Assembly (NCBI GenBank): GCA_946965045.2
Contig: OX337233.1
Span: 3,410,001 to 3,474,000 of the forward strand
Length of the DNA: 64,000 bases
Reading direction: 5' to 3'
From: Epithemia pelagica
Lineage: Eukaryota; Bacillariophyta; Bacillariophyceae; Surirellales; Surirellaceae
Positions 1 to 8,755 of the stretch are shown here, piece by piece; position 1 is the stretch's first letter, and each line of letters begins with the position of its first letter. The notes beneath the pieces are model-generated. The model ran no database searches, was not told the DNA's origin, and saw only the letters and a list, made by a program, of their open reading frames with translations. The position numbers and the translations under genes are program-made.

Positions 1-349
1 ATAGGTCTACATACTTTCATACTTTTTCACCCATGAACCTGTATTTTATAGTCGTCTACATGGCTATCCTCGTTTCCGTTCCTTTGGACTCTGTCTTGGA
101 CTCTGTCTCGGTTGTGCCTCTCTCATCGAGGGAGTATGCACAAGTTTGTTGGTCATCGTGTACGCCATATCTTCGGATGGGACCTTCCCTTCGGTTCCAA
201 CTCTGTGACGCTTGAAACCCGTCGTCGTTAATACCCCAGGCAAAGCAAAAGAGACACAGGATCCTGTCACAAGACCATTCCATCTCGCCGCGCCACCCAA
301 CCTGAATCTTCACATGGAATGTTTTGGATCATCTGCCAGATGTTGGGTG
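1..349. repeat. Left inverted arm of nuclease-kinase cassette, unit U1 (cut by window edge, interrupted by gypsy)
   Basis: This stretch matches 23,757-24,105 and 33,560-33,908 in direct orientation, and the reverse complement of about 8,158-8,520 at roughly 90 percent. It is therefore the left arm of a long inverted repeat flanking the nuclease-kinase gene at 6,252-7,700. The gypsy element at 350 splits it from the rest of the cassette, which resumes at 6,065. A 12-base tandem repeat (GGACTCTGTCTT / GGACTCTGTCTC) is present in the left arms and single in the right arms. Short open frames here are not conserved between arms and I do not call them genes. Confidence 0.85.
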
Positions 350-565
350 TGCGGTACCCCTGTATGGATCCCGCCATACGTGTCACCACGTTCCATTCCC
401 GGTTCGCGTTCTTGACACTGCGATATGAATCTTCCGCCATCTGGCTGTTCCTCCTCCAGTCATTTCTCGTCGCACGTGGCTGTGGATTCCTCATTCCCCC
501 TAATTCCTCGTAAATTCCTAAAGATCACAATTTTTTATACCGTGCTATTTTACATGGGTATGGCA
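350..565 (+). repeat. 5' LTR of gypsy copy 1
   Basis: This 216-bp LTR starts TGCGGTACC and ends GGTATGGCA. It is preceded by GGGTG (345-349), one half of the target-site duplication. The same LTR is found at 5,844-6,059 and 33,909-34,124. Confidence 0.95.
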
Positions 566-693
566 CTCTGATCAGAAGCTCGAAAACTTCCCCCAACACT
601 CTTTCACCATAACCACCTGCCGTTCTTTGGCCGATCCTCGTTGATCTTATCATCCTTTGATTCCTTTCCTTTTCTTTCTTTTGCAGTCTCATC

Positions 694-3600
694 ATGAGCA
701 CAGGATCTTCCCTCGTCTCCCTTGCGGATGTTCAACGCTTCCAAAAGCGCTTCGATCAAGCCTCGGCTTCAGATTCTTCCTCTGCTCTTTCCACCCTCAA
801 GTTGAAAGACGACGACGATGACAAGTACTACGTCCGTCTCTTGCCATTCCGAGATGGCGTGGATGAAGAGCCCTCGAATCTCTTCCTGTGGGTCCTCCAT
901 TTTGTTGACAAGGTCAAGATCTCCGGTCATCCAGAGCCCTTTGCTGCCTGCTGCACCTACTTTCCCCGTGTTACCACAAGTCTCGTAGCGGACAAGTTCC
1001 ATGATGCATTCCAGGCCTTGCCTGATGGCGCCGACCTCGATGAGGCGTGTTTCAAACGGTTGATTGCTATGATCTTCGAACCCAAGTTGACGGTTTCCGA
1101 AGTCAATGCCTTTCGGGCACACCTTCTTAGCGGTCCTCGCAAGCCACCTGATATGAACGTGGATATCCATTATCACACCCTCCAGAAGATTTCCAACGGT
1201 CTCCGTTACTTGTCTAACGACAACGCTGTCCAAGCCCTCACTGACGATGAGTTGAAGCAAGCCTTCTATCTCGGCTCCCCTGTTGCTTGGCGCAACGAGT
1301 TCAAGACGGCCAATCCCTTGGTTGCAGATTTGGTGAATCATTTCAACATCACCGACCTTCTTCATGCGATGCGTGGCTATCAAAAGGTCTCCCAAGAAAA
1401 GATGGCTGCCAATGCACAGTCCCAGGCCAAGTCCCGCAATCCTCGCGATGATTCCACTTCTCGCGGTTCCACGAAGCGTTTTCGCTCCTCTAATGGTGGC
1501 CGTGGCGGTCTCCGCGGCGGCAATCGCCAGTCCAATGGTGGACGCCAAGCGTCCGGTGATCGTCCCGTCAATGACGGCGATGCCTGTCCTTACAAGGACG
1601 CGATTCCTTCGCACGCCAATCATACTTGGGCCAACTGCATCTACAACCCGCAGTCCTCCAATTTTAACCAAGAGCGTTTCAACGCCTTTCTTGCCCGTAC
1701 CGGGTCTGGTCTTCGTACCGCTACTGGGTCTCATCCCAACAATGGTTCTCAGAACCAAGGCCGTAACGGCCAAGGCTCTCGTAGCCAGGGAACTCCCTCG
1801 TCTGAAGGATCGCGCCCTATTGGTTCCAGTTGGGGCGCTGTTCCCCGTCGTTCTGGATCTGGCTCAGACCAGCATGCCTCTGAAGGCACCAGCACAGGCG
1901 ACAATCCACCGGTTGATCCGTCGTTGGCCGAGCCGTTGCCTTCTGTGCAAGACGCGGCTTATCGTGCTCGTCAACGCCCTCTCACTGATATCCGTGATTG
2001 GTCAAGTCTCCGCAATGCCGATCGAACGGTCCCCGGTATGTGTTCTTCTTCCTTTTTTACCTCATCCTCTCCGGATATTTCTCATCATCTTGATGTTCTT
2101 TTTGCTCAGCAATGTCACATCCAGACTGGCCCTCCACAGGCTATGCCGGCCGAGAATGCCATCCTCAGGCCCCAATTCTCGAGGTCCGCGAACAATTGTA
2201 CAAGATCTACGGGCGTAACATGGACATCGCCCACATCTACGACTTGTCCTCCCCTGGAGGCAACGACGAATACTGTCGCTTCCCCTTGTCTTAATCCTAC
2301 GGATGCTGTCATCGCTGACATCGTTGATCCCAATAATGGTTTTTTATCTAACCTAGATCTCTATGAAGATGTCTACTCATCTAGTTCTGTCTCTGACGCT
2401 CCTAGTTTATCTAGTCCCCTTTCGGTCGCTCCCTCTGAGCCTCCGTCTGTTCCCCTCACCATTTTGATGGCTCGGTCCATTGGTGGAGTCGAGAACACCG
2501 TCCCGTTGCGTGCCCTGCTCGATTCAGGCGCCGACAAAACGATCCTGCACGCGCGCTGTCTTCAGCCCGGCATGCATCCACGTGTAACCAATCGGTCTGT
2601 CAATACCACCATGGGTACACGCGACCACGTCTCCGAGATTCTTCTCGAAGATTTGGTTCTCCCCGAGTTTTCTCGGACCAAACACATTTCATACCCCCTT
2701 TGGGCCGATATCTTTGATGCCCCCACTTGTCGTTATGACATCATTATTGGTCGCGATCTTTTGCGTCGTTTGGGCATTGTGCTCAACTTTCACACTGGTC
2801 TCACAACTTGGGACTCCGTTGATGTCGCTATGCGCCATCGCGATTCATTCGCCACTGACCAGACATTCATGTCTCATTTCATCGACATCTTTGCCGACGA
2901 TCCCATTATTGGTGATCAATTCCTCTTGGATTCGAACTACGTTCCTACGGATCTACAAGATCTGATTGACAAACAACATCATCTTACCGATGCCCAAAAG
3001 CAAGATCTTCTTGCTATTTGGCAAGACTGTGGCAAAATCTTCGATGGCGAGCTCCGTGAATATCCGGACCGAACGCTCCATCTTCATCTCAAGCCTGATG
3101 CCCAGCCTGTCCATCATCGTCACTTTTCAGTGCCCCGCAATATACATGATACTTTCACGAAGGAGCTGTGGCGCTTCGTCGACATTGGTATCCTTGAGCG
3201 CGTCGGTTCTACCGAATGGGCTGCTCCTCACTTTGCCATTCCCAAAAAGGATGGTCGTATCCGAATGATTTCGGACTTTCGTTCTTTGAACGCCCAACTC
3301 TACCGTCGGGTCTACCCCTTTCCTCGTATCGAGGACATGCTCCGTAAACGGAAAGGCTACACGTATTCTACAAAGTTAGACATCTCCATGTGTTTTTACA
3401 CATTCCGCCTCGATGAGGAATCCAGCAATCTTTGCGTCATTACTACGCCTTTTGGCAAATTCCGTTACCGTCGCTTACCGATGGGTGTTAAACAGTCTCC
3501 TGACTTCTGTCAAGAGATTATGGAAGACGTCCTCAAGGACTTCAGCGACCATGTCGAAGTCTATATTGACGACATTGGCATCTTCTCCAATTCTTGGGAA

Positions 3601-5763
3601 GAACACGTGGACATCTTGTCCAAAGTTCTCCAACGTCTTCAAGACAAGAACTTCTCCATCAACCCTTCCAAATGTGAATGGGCCGTTAAAGAAACGGAAT
3701 GGCTCGGCCATTGGCTCACGCCCACTGGGGTCAAGCCCTGGAAAAAGAAGATTTCTGCCATCTTGGCATTGGCTCCGCCAAAAACCATGAAAGAACTTCG
3801 TTCCTTCATTGGCATGATCAATTTCTATCGCCACATGTATCCGCAACGATCACATATTCTTGCTCCCCTCACATCCATTACGGGTAACAAGACCCTCGTT
3901 TGGTCCCCGCAATGTCAACGTGCTTTCGAAAAAGCCAAGTCCATGCTCGCACATGATGCCTTCCTTCGGTATCCCGACCATAACCTTCCCTTCCATGTCT
4001 ATGTGGACGCCTCTGATTACCAGCTTGGTGCTGTAATCATGCAACAAGACGTTCCCGTCGCTTATTACTCTCGCAAGTTAAACCCTGCTCAACGCAACTA
4101 CACTACTATGGAAAAGGAGTTACTCTCCATTGTCGAAACTCTTAAGGAGTTCTGCTCCATGCTTCTCGGCTGTGCCGAACTGCACGTCCATACGGACCAT
4201 AAAAATCTTACTTACGCTACTCTCAACTCGCAACGGGTGCTCCGTTGGCGGTTGTTCCTCGAGGAGTATTACCTTATTTTTCACTATGTCCCTGGCCAGG
4301 ACAATGTCATCGCCGACGCATTGTCGCGTCTCCCTCTCTCTGAAGAGGAGGAGAAGAGTGTCTCTCCGTCGTCGACCTCCTCTACGGATGCCTCGCCGCA
4401 TCCACGATCGCTCTATGATCATAGCGGACAACACTCAGTGTTGCAAGTGCCTCATGGCCCTAATGATGACCCCCGCTCTCATCACTCGCGTGATCCTGAC
4501 GCTTTCGAATCTCCCATCTTCATGGATGAGGATTTGATCGATGTCTACCTCAATCATCCTCCCATCAACGCAAATCAACCATTGCCCGTCGATTACGCGA
4601 CGATCCATCAACACCAACAGAACGATGCCGCTCTTGTGGCCAAGTTGACCGAACAACCACAGAGATTCCATCTCCAACCCTTCCCTACGGAAAACCCACA
4701 ATACAACTTGATTTGTTATCGTCAGAATCCTAATGCCGCATGGCGTATTCGTATCCCAGACAGCCTCTTGGCCCATACCGTCAATTGGTATCACCTGTCC
4801 CTCAATCACTTGGGGTCTACACGTCTTCGCGAGACGATCTCTATGCACATGAGTCATCCTAATTTGGGTTTGTATTGTGAACAAGCCGTGGCTAGTTGTG
4901 CTACATGCCAACGCTCTAAAGTCATACATCGCCATTACGGTGAACTCCCTCATCGCGAGGTCCGAGGCAATCCATGGGCTGACATCTCTGTCGACCTCAT
5001 TGGGCCATGGAACGTTACCGTTCATGGGCAGAAATTAACATTTCAAGCCTTGACTATTATCGATAATGTCACTAACTTCTGCGAACTCATTCGCATCCAT
5101 GATAAGACGGCACGTCACGTGGGTCTGCAATTGGAAAACGCGTGGCTCTCACGCTATCCACGTCCCGTTCGTTGCCTTTTTGATCAAGGCGGTGAATTTA
5201 TTGGACATGCGTTCACGCAAGTGCTTCGAAACCATGGCATTAAGCCAGTGCCGTTGACGGCCAAGAATCCTCAATCAAATGCTCTTTGCGAGCGACTACA
5301 TTTGACTGTTGGCAACACTCTTCGTGTGATCACCAACTATGAACCACCACAAGATGCACAAAATGCTGCACTTGCCGTGGATACTGCTCTGCAGACTGCT
5401 GCGTATTCCACTCGCACTGCCATTCATGGCGCCTTGAAATATTCTCCCGGCAGCCTTGCGTTCCATCGCGACATGCTGTTCGACATCCCTATTATCGCGG
5501 ACATGGAAACAGTCCGTCTGAAACGACAACAGATTGTCGATGAACGCGCTCGTCTCGCAAATCGTTCTCGTGTCTTTCATGACTACGCTGTCAACGATCG
5601 TGTGTTGCTCCGCGCCACGAATCCGGACAAGCTTGAGCTCCGCACAAGCCCTAATCCCTTTCGGATTACACAAGTCCATTCCAATGGCACTGTGACTATC
5701 CAACGTGGTCCCCACGTCACTGAACGAATCAACATTCGTCGCCTTGTTCCATTTCGTGAATAA
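694..5763 (+). CDS. Gypsy gag-pol polyprotein (1,689 aa)
   Basis: One open frame encodes capsid, protease, reverse transcriptase, RNase H and integrase, the Ty3/gypsy order. The N-terminal gag ends in an Arg/Gly-rich segment with a C298...HxxH...C315 cluster that may replace a classical zinc knuckle. The aspartic protease motif is D610-S-G-A. The reverse transcriptase has its catalytic YIDD at 957-960 and the RNase H begins with VDAS at 1104-1107. The integrase has an HHCC-type region (CATCQRSK) followed by D1434, D1497 and E1533, spaced 62 and 35 residues apart, which fits DD35E. All catalytic positions are intact. The protein acts in cytoplasmic particles and then in nuclear integration. 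There is no gag/pol frameshift, so a single fusion product must be processed by the protease. The start codon is the first ATG after the leader. Confidence 0.95.
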   Translation: MSTGSSLVSLADVQRFQKRFDQASASDSSSALSTLKLKDDDDDKYYVRLLPFRDGVDEEPSNLFLWVLHFVDKVKISGHPEPFAACCTYFPRVTTSLVADKFHDAFQALPDGADLDEACFKRLIAMIFEPKLTVSEVNAFRAHLLSGPRKPPDMNVDIHYHTLQKISNGLRYLSNDNAVQALTDDELKQAFYLGSPVAWRNEFKTANPLVADLVNHFNITDLLHAMRGYQKVSQEKMAANAQSQAKSRNPRDDSTSRGSTKRFRSSNGGRGGLRGGNRQSNGGRQASGDRPVNDGDACPYKDAIPSHANHTWANCIYNPQSSNFNQERFNAFLARTGSGLRTATGSHPNNGSQNQGRNGQGSRSQGTPSSEGSRPIGSSWGAVPRRSGSGSDQHASEGTSTGDNPPVDPSLAEPLPSVQDAAYRARQRPLTDIRDWSSLRNADRTVPGMCSSSFFTSSSPDISHHLDVLFAQQCHIQTGPPQAMPAENAILRPQFSRSANNCTRSTGVTWTSPTSTTCPPLEATTNTVASPCLNPTDAVIADIVDPNNGFLSNLDLYEDVYSSSSVSDAPSLSSPLSVAPSEPPSVPLTILMARSIGGVENTVPLRALLDSGADKTILHARCLQPGMHPRVTNRSVNTTMGTRDHVSEILLEDLVLPEFSRTKHISYPLWADIFDAPTCRYDIIIGRDLLRRLGIVLNFHTGLTTWDSVDVAMRHRDSFATDQTFMSHFIDIFADDPIIGDQFLLDSNYVPTDLQDLIDKQHHLTDAQKQDLLAIWQDCGKIFDGELREYPDRTLHLHLKPDAQPVHHRHFSVPRNIHDTFTKELWRFVDIGILERVGSTEWAAPHFAIPKKDGRIRMISDFRSLNAQLYRRVYPFPRIEDMLRKRKGYTYSTKLDISMCFYTFRLDEESSNLCVITTPFGKFRYRRLPMGVKQSPDFCQEIMEDVLKDFSDHVEVYIDDIGIFSNSWEEHVDILSKVLQRLQDKNFSINPSKCEWAVKETEWLGHWLTPTGVKPWKKKISAILALAPPKTMKELRSFIGMINFYRHMYPQRSHILAPLTSITGNKTLVWSPQCQRAFEKAKSMLAHDAFLRYPDHNLPFHVYVDASDYQLGAVIMQQDVPVAYYSRKLNPAQRNYTTMEKELLSIVETLKEFCSMLLGCAELHVHTDHKNLTYATLNSQRVLRWRLFLEEYYLIFHYVPGQDNVIADALSRLPLSEEEEKSVSPSSTSSTDASPHPRSLYDHSGQHSVLQVPHGPNDDPRSHHSRDPDAFESPIFMDEDLIDVYLNHPPINANQPLPVDYATIHQHQQNDAALVAKLTEQPQRFHLQPFPTENPQYNLICYRQNPNAAWRIRIPDSLLAHTVNWYHLSLNHLGSTRLRETISMHMSHPNLGLYCEQAVASCATCQRSKVIHRHYGELPHREVRGNPWADISVDLIGPWNVTVHGQKLTFQALTIIDNVTNFCELIRIHDKTARHVGLQLENAWLSRYPRPVRCLFDQGGEFIGHAFTQVLRNHGIKPVPLTAKNPQSNALCERLHLTVGNTLRVITNYEPPQDAQNAALAVDTALQTAAYSTRTAIHGALKYSPGSLAFHRDMLFDIPIIADMETVRLKRQQIVDERARLANRSRVFHDYAVNDRVLLRATNPDKLELRTSPNPFRITQVHSNGTVTIQRGPHVTERINIRRLVPFRE

Positions 5764-5843
5764 ATGGGTTTTAATGCTGGCCGCCAAGCTTTCCCATTCT
5801 TGTCCGGCTCGAACTCCCTAGGTCCGACCAGGGAGAGGTAGAG

Positions 5844-6059
5844 TGCGGTACCCCTATATGGATCCCGCCATACGTGTCACCACGTTCCATTCCCGGTTCG
5901 CGTTCTTGACACTGCGACATGAATCTTCCGCCATCTGGCTGTTCCTCCTCCAGTCATTTCTCGTCGCACGTGGCTGTGGATTCCTCATTCCCCCTAATTC
6001 CTCGTAAATTCCTAAAGATCACAATTTTTTATACCGTGCTATTTTACATGGGTATGGCA
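5844..6059 (+). repeat. 3' LTR of gypsy copy 1
   Basis: This 216-bp LTR is nearly identical to 350-565. It follows the polypurine tract at 5,831-5,843 and is followed by the second GGGTG target duplication (6,060-6,064). Beyond that, cassette sequence resumes at TGCCTACTTG exactly as in the uninterrupted copy at 24,107. Confidence 0.95.
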
Positions 6060-6251
6060 GGGTGTGCCTACTTGTGGCGATTTAACGACTACCGTTACAC
6101 GACAAAGTGCTTGAGACGGGCATACGGTCAGACGGTCGTCAGAATGAATTTGCCCGAAAGAGACATCTATCGACCCGTGTGGCTTGCCATTTGCCATTGT
6201 ACAAGTATTGTATGATATCTAACGTGGACCCATTCTCTTCTCTTGTCCACA

Positions 6252-7826
6252 ATGACGAGAATTAAGAGGAAGTACACGTCGACAATCCCAACGTTGGGCG
6301 AGGGAATTCCCCGGCTGAAGAGACTCGTCTCGGAGACGGGCCCTTCCATCCCTACGGACGAGGAACATGAGAAAGTTGCGTTTCGCGTGCGCGAGTTTGG
6401 GCTGTTAGGGCAGGAGACGTTCAGCGAAATCAAGGACTTTCGCACGAAGCTGGAGGTGATAGACGGGCGAATGACGTACGTCACAGAGAACGACATTGCT
6501 TTAACCGTTCGGAGCTTCGTTGCATCGATCGTCGATGCGCTTGGTCTAAGCGGCGATATCAAGGTCTACACCGCGATTGGCGTGTTTAAGCTTCGTCCAG
6601 ACTTGTGGGTCGTGACTCTTCATGCAATGCCTATCGGTGTCATTGAAGTAAAAAAACCAGACATTTTGGGAAACGAAACTGCTCTGGACCACCCAAACGT
6701 ACTCGGAGAACTATACGACTTCATGAAGCACCTGCCCAACTTTTATGGCGTATCCCCTGCATTTGGAATTGTAACGAATCTCAACGCGTGGCGTATCGCC
6801 TGGTTCCCAGACGCCGAAACGGACCGTTTTGCTGCGGAGGAAGAGGAGGTAGAAGAAGACCATGTCGATGCGCTTATCTCGCAAGTTCCTAGTGATAGCG
6901 TACTGTCTATCGCCTCGCACCAAATCGATAATGATGGCAAGGATGACGATGTTGACGGCGATGATGTGAAGTGCACGGCCGACGAAAAACCCACCGATCG
7001 GGTATTGCATGTCTCAAGAATCTTTCACAAGAATGAAAACGATAGCGTCGCCGTCAAAGCTATTGCGGCTGCTCTTCTGAAAATGTCGAAAGCCGAAAGG
7101 CGGCCGTACGGCGATCCTTTTCAAGATCTTGACAAGCGCTCGTTACTGAAATTCGAGAAAGGAGACAACGCGTCTGTGTTTTGGACTCGTCTGACGCTTA
7201 CCAATGGTCCCCAATGGGACAGAGTAGCTAACCCCAAGAGATGGCTCATCGCAATAGATGACCTTGGATATGGAGCCCACGGACGAGTTTGGTTGTGTTG
7301 CTCGAGCGGTGGCGCAGTCTGTGTGTTGAAGTTCGCACTCGATGGAAATGCGGCATCGCTAGATAAAGAAAAGGAAGTTTGGCAGAAAGTGTACCCTGCA
7401 CAAATCAAAGTTCATCGGGAGAACTGGTGTGGTGAGCCCGCCCTTCGAATGCCACACTTTGCGAAAGTTGCGGAAGCCGACCGAAACGACTTTGTCCCAC
7501 AGGTAAAGGCAACCTTAATGGCTAACTTTCACAACAGAGGCATTGTTCATAAAGATGTGTCTTGGAGAAACATTGGGCAGTACGTAACAATCGCTGGCAC
7601 CCCGAAGGCCATAGTCTTCGACATGGGGAGTGTGAGAGATCTGCAAGACGGTGAGGGAGAAGAATGGGTAACGGAGGCCTGCGACAAATTGATAGAGTAA
7701 CACGGACTTTGATTTCGGTACGATTCGGTTCAATATCCCAGTCACGTTCCCATTTCAGAGCAGTCACAAAACTTGATTGAGAGTATGTTGCATTCGGATC
7801 CCAAACAGCGACCGTCGTTGGAGTAA
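6252..7826 (+). CDS. Crinkler-type nuclease-fold/protein kinase fusion, U1 copy
   Basis: The open frame 6,252-7,700 (482 aa from the first ATG) has a PD-(D/E)xK-like core: D117 in an RPDLW strand, then E132-V-K134. The segment KLRPDLW...IGVIEVKKP fits a restriction-endonuclease fold. A Glu/Asp-rich linker (about 195-250) follows, then a protein kinase: a Gly-rich loop near 338, a lysine near 360, HKD435xxxxN440 as catalytic loop, and D457-M-G in place of DFG. Nuclease plus kinase is a known arrangement among Crinkler/CR-type effector proteins. A GT-AG intron at 7,651-7,758 would add 7,759-7,826, ending in a kinase-like LIESMLHSDP tail (488 aa in total). Subdomains VIII-X are absent either way, so kinase activity is doubtful. 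The U2 copy is at 24,293-25,867. The splice model is inferred; the function is from family resemblance. Confidence 0.62.
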
Positions 7827-7986
7827 GTTGCCAATCATCCATTCTTGTTTCATCGTTGCATCCCACAGTCGGCGCCATTGATGGCGTTACAAGCACCACC
7901 GACCTGGACGTTTGACGATCGTAAGTTTCTTTAATAGCATGATCGGGTTGCTTCAGTTCCTCTCATCTCACCCGCTCTCCTTCTAG

Positions 7987-8087
7987 ATGTTCGCCGATAT
8001 TGTCGGATTCACTGCATGGAGTTCAGCCCGAGAGCCCAAACAAGTTTTTCTTTTATCGGAGACAATCTATCAAGAGTTTGACCCCAT
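7987..8087 (+). pseudogene. Orphan class III nucleotidyl cyclase catalytic exon, U1
   Basis: This 101-nt exon-like stretch encodes MFADIVGFTAWSS followed by REPKQVF and ending EFDP. It is the start of a class III adenylate/guanylate cyclase catalytic domain, including the first metal-binding Asp in FADIVGFT. It is bordered by a pyrimidine-rich acceptor ending TTCTAG and a donor GTGAGT, so it was taken from a spliced gene with its intron edges. The next acceptor-like site (TTCAACAG, near 8,140) leads straight into the right inverted arm rather than the rest of the domain. A full cyclase domain needs about 180 residues, so this cannot be functional alone. An identical exon lies at 26,028-26,128. 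Confidence 0.75.
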
Positions 8088-8157
8088 GTGAGTACAACAT
8101 GTATGCATAGGCCCTCACCTTCATGATATTTCAACAGCTCACACAGTTGGTGGATTT

Positions 8158-8554
8158 TGATCCAAAATATCCGGTTCCCTTCCATGTCAAGATTCAGGTT
8201 GGGTGTCGCGGCGAGATGGAATGGTCTTGAGACAGGAGTCTGTGTCTCTTTTGCTTTGCCTAGGGTACTACCTAGTTACGACGGGGTTCAAGCGTCACGG
8301 TTTTGGAACCGAAGGGAAGGGTCCATCCGGAGATATGGCGTACACGATGACCAACAAACTTGTGCATGCTCCCTCGATGAGAGAGGCACAACCGAGACAG
8401 AGTCCAAAGGAACGGAAACGAGGATAGCCATGTTGTAGACGACTATAAAATACAGGTGCATGGATCAAAAAGTATCTAGTAGACCTATTGTCATTGTCGC
8501 TTCTCTCATAGACACCAAAAACCCTGAGCTGCAATATGAAGCAATGCCAGAGTT
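8158..8554. repeat. Right inverted arm of nuclease-kinase cassette, U1
   Basis: This is the reverse complement (about 90 percent) of the left arm seen whole at 23,693-24,087. The same arm is at 26,199-26,595. The outer ends share GACAATAGGTCTAC and the inner ends share CACCCAACCTGAATCTT in inverted orientation. Sequence from 8,555 to 8,614 is unit sequence that continues into U2 after the LINE insertion. I see no terminal target duplication around the arms. Confidence 0.85.
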
Positions 8555-8614
8555 GGAACTCCAGGCAGCGTTGGATTTTGAAATAGAAATAGAAATGAGA
8601 AGGTCTATGCAACG

Positions 8615-8631
8615 GATCTAAAAGCTATACT
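8615..8631. repeat. Left target-site duplication of the LINE
   Basis: GATCTAAAAGCTATACT occurs here and again at 16,857-16,873, flanking the LINE. The corresponding uninterrupted site near 26,655 has one copy, with C instead of the final T. Confidence 0.93.
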
Positions 8632-8755
8632 AAAAAAAAAAAGGAACAATCTATTTTAACGCTGCCGCGCGTACCCGCTAGGGTATCGTCGACCGACGCG
8701 CCCGGCCTCAGAAAACTAAGGCGAGGACTAACAAATCAAGAAAAAGGTTGGAACA

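Larger units (their letters stand above)
350..6059 (+). mobile_element. Complete Ty3/gypsy LTR retrotransposon (copy 1)
   Basis: The element has two 216-bp LTRs that begin TG and end CA, one uninterrupted gag-pol frame, and a purine-rich tract GGGAGAGGTAGAG at 5,831-5,843 directly before the 3' LTR. It is flanked by a perfect 5-bp target duplication GGGTG (345-349 and 6,060-6,064). The empty site is visible at 24,097-24,122, where GGGTG occurs once, which fixes the boundaries to the base. I count two differences between the LTRs (around positions 361 and 420 of the 5' copy), so insertion was recent. I could not match the base after the 5' LTR (CTCTGATCAG) to a tRNA primer site. The element is complete and possibly autonomous. 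Confidence 0.96.

Noticed and set aside
566-580. tRNA primer binding site after the gypsy 5' LTR
   Set aside because: CTCTGATCAGAAGC does not match the 3' end of a tRNA I can name with confidence, nor the LTR start for self-priming.
769-1773. Antisense open frame of 334 codons over gypsy gag
   Set aside because: Opposite the gypsy polyprotein, no domain, and present only because the gag codon usage avoids stop complements.
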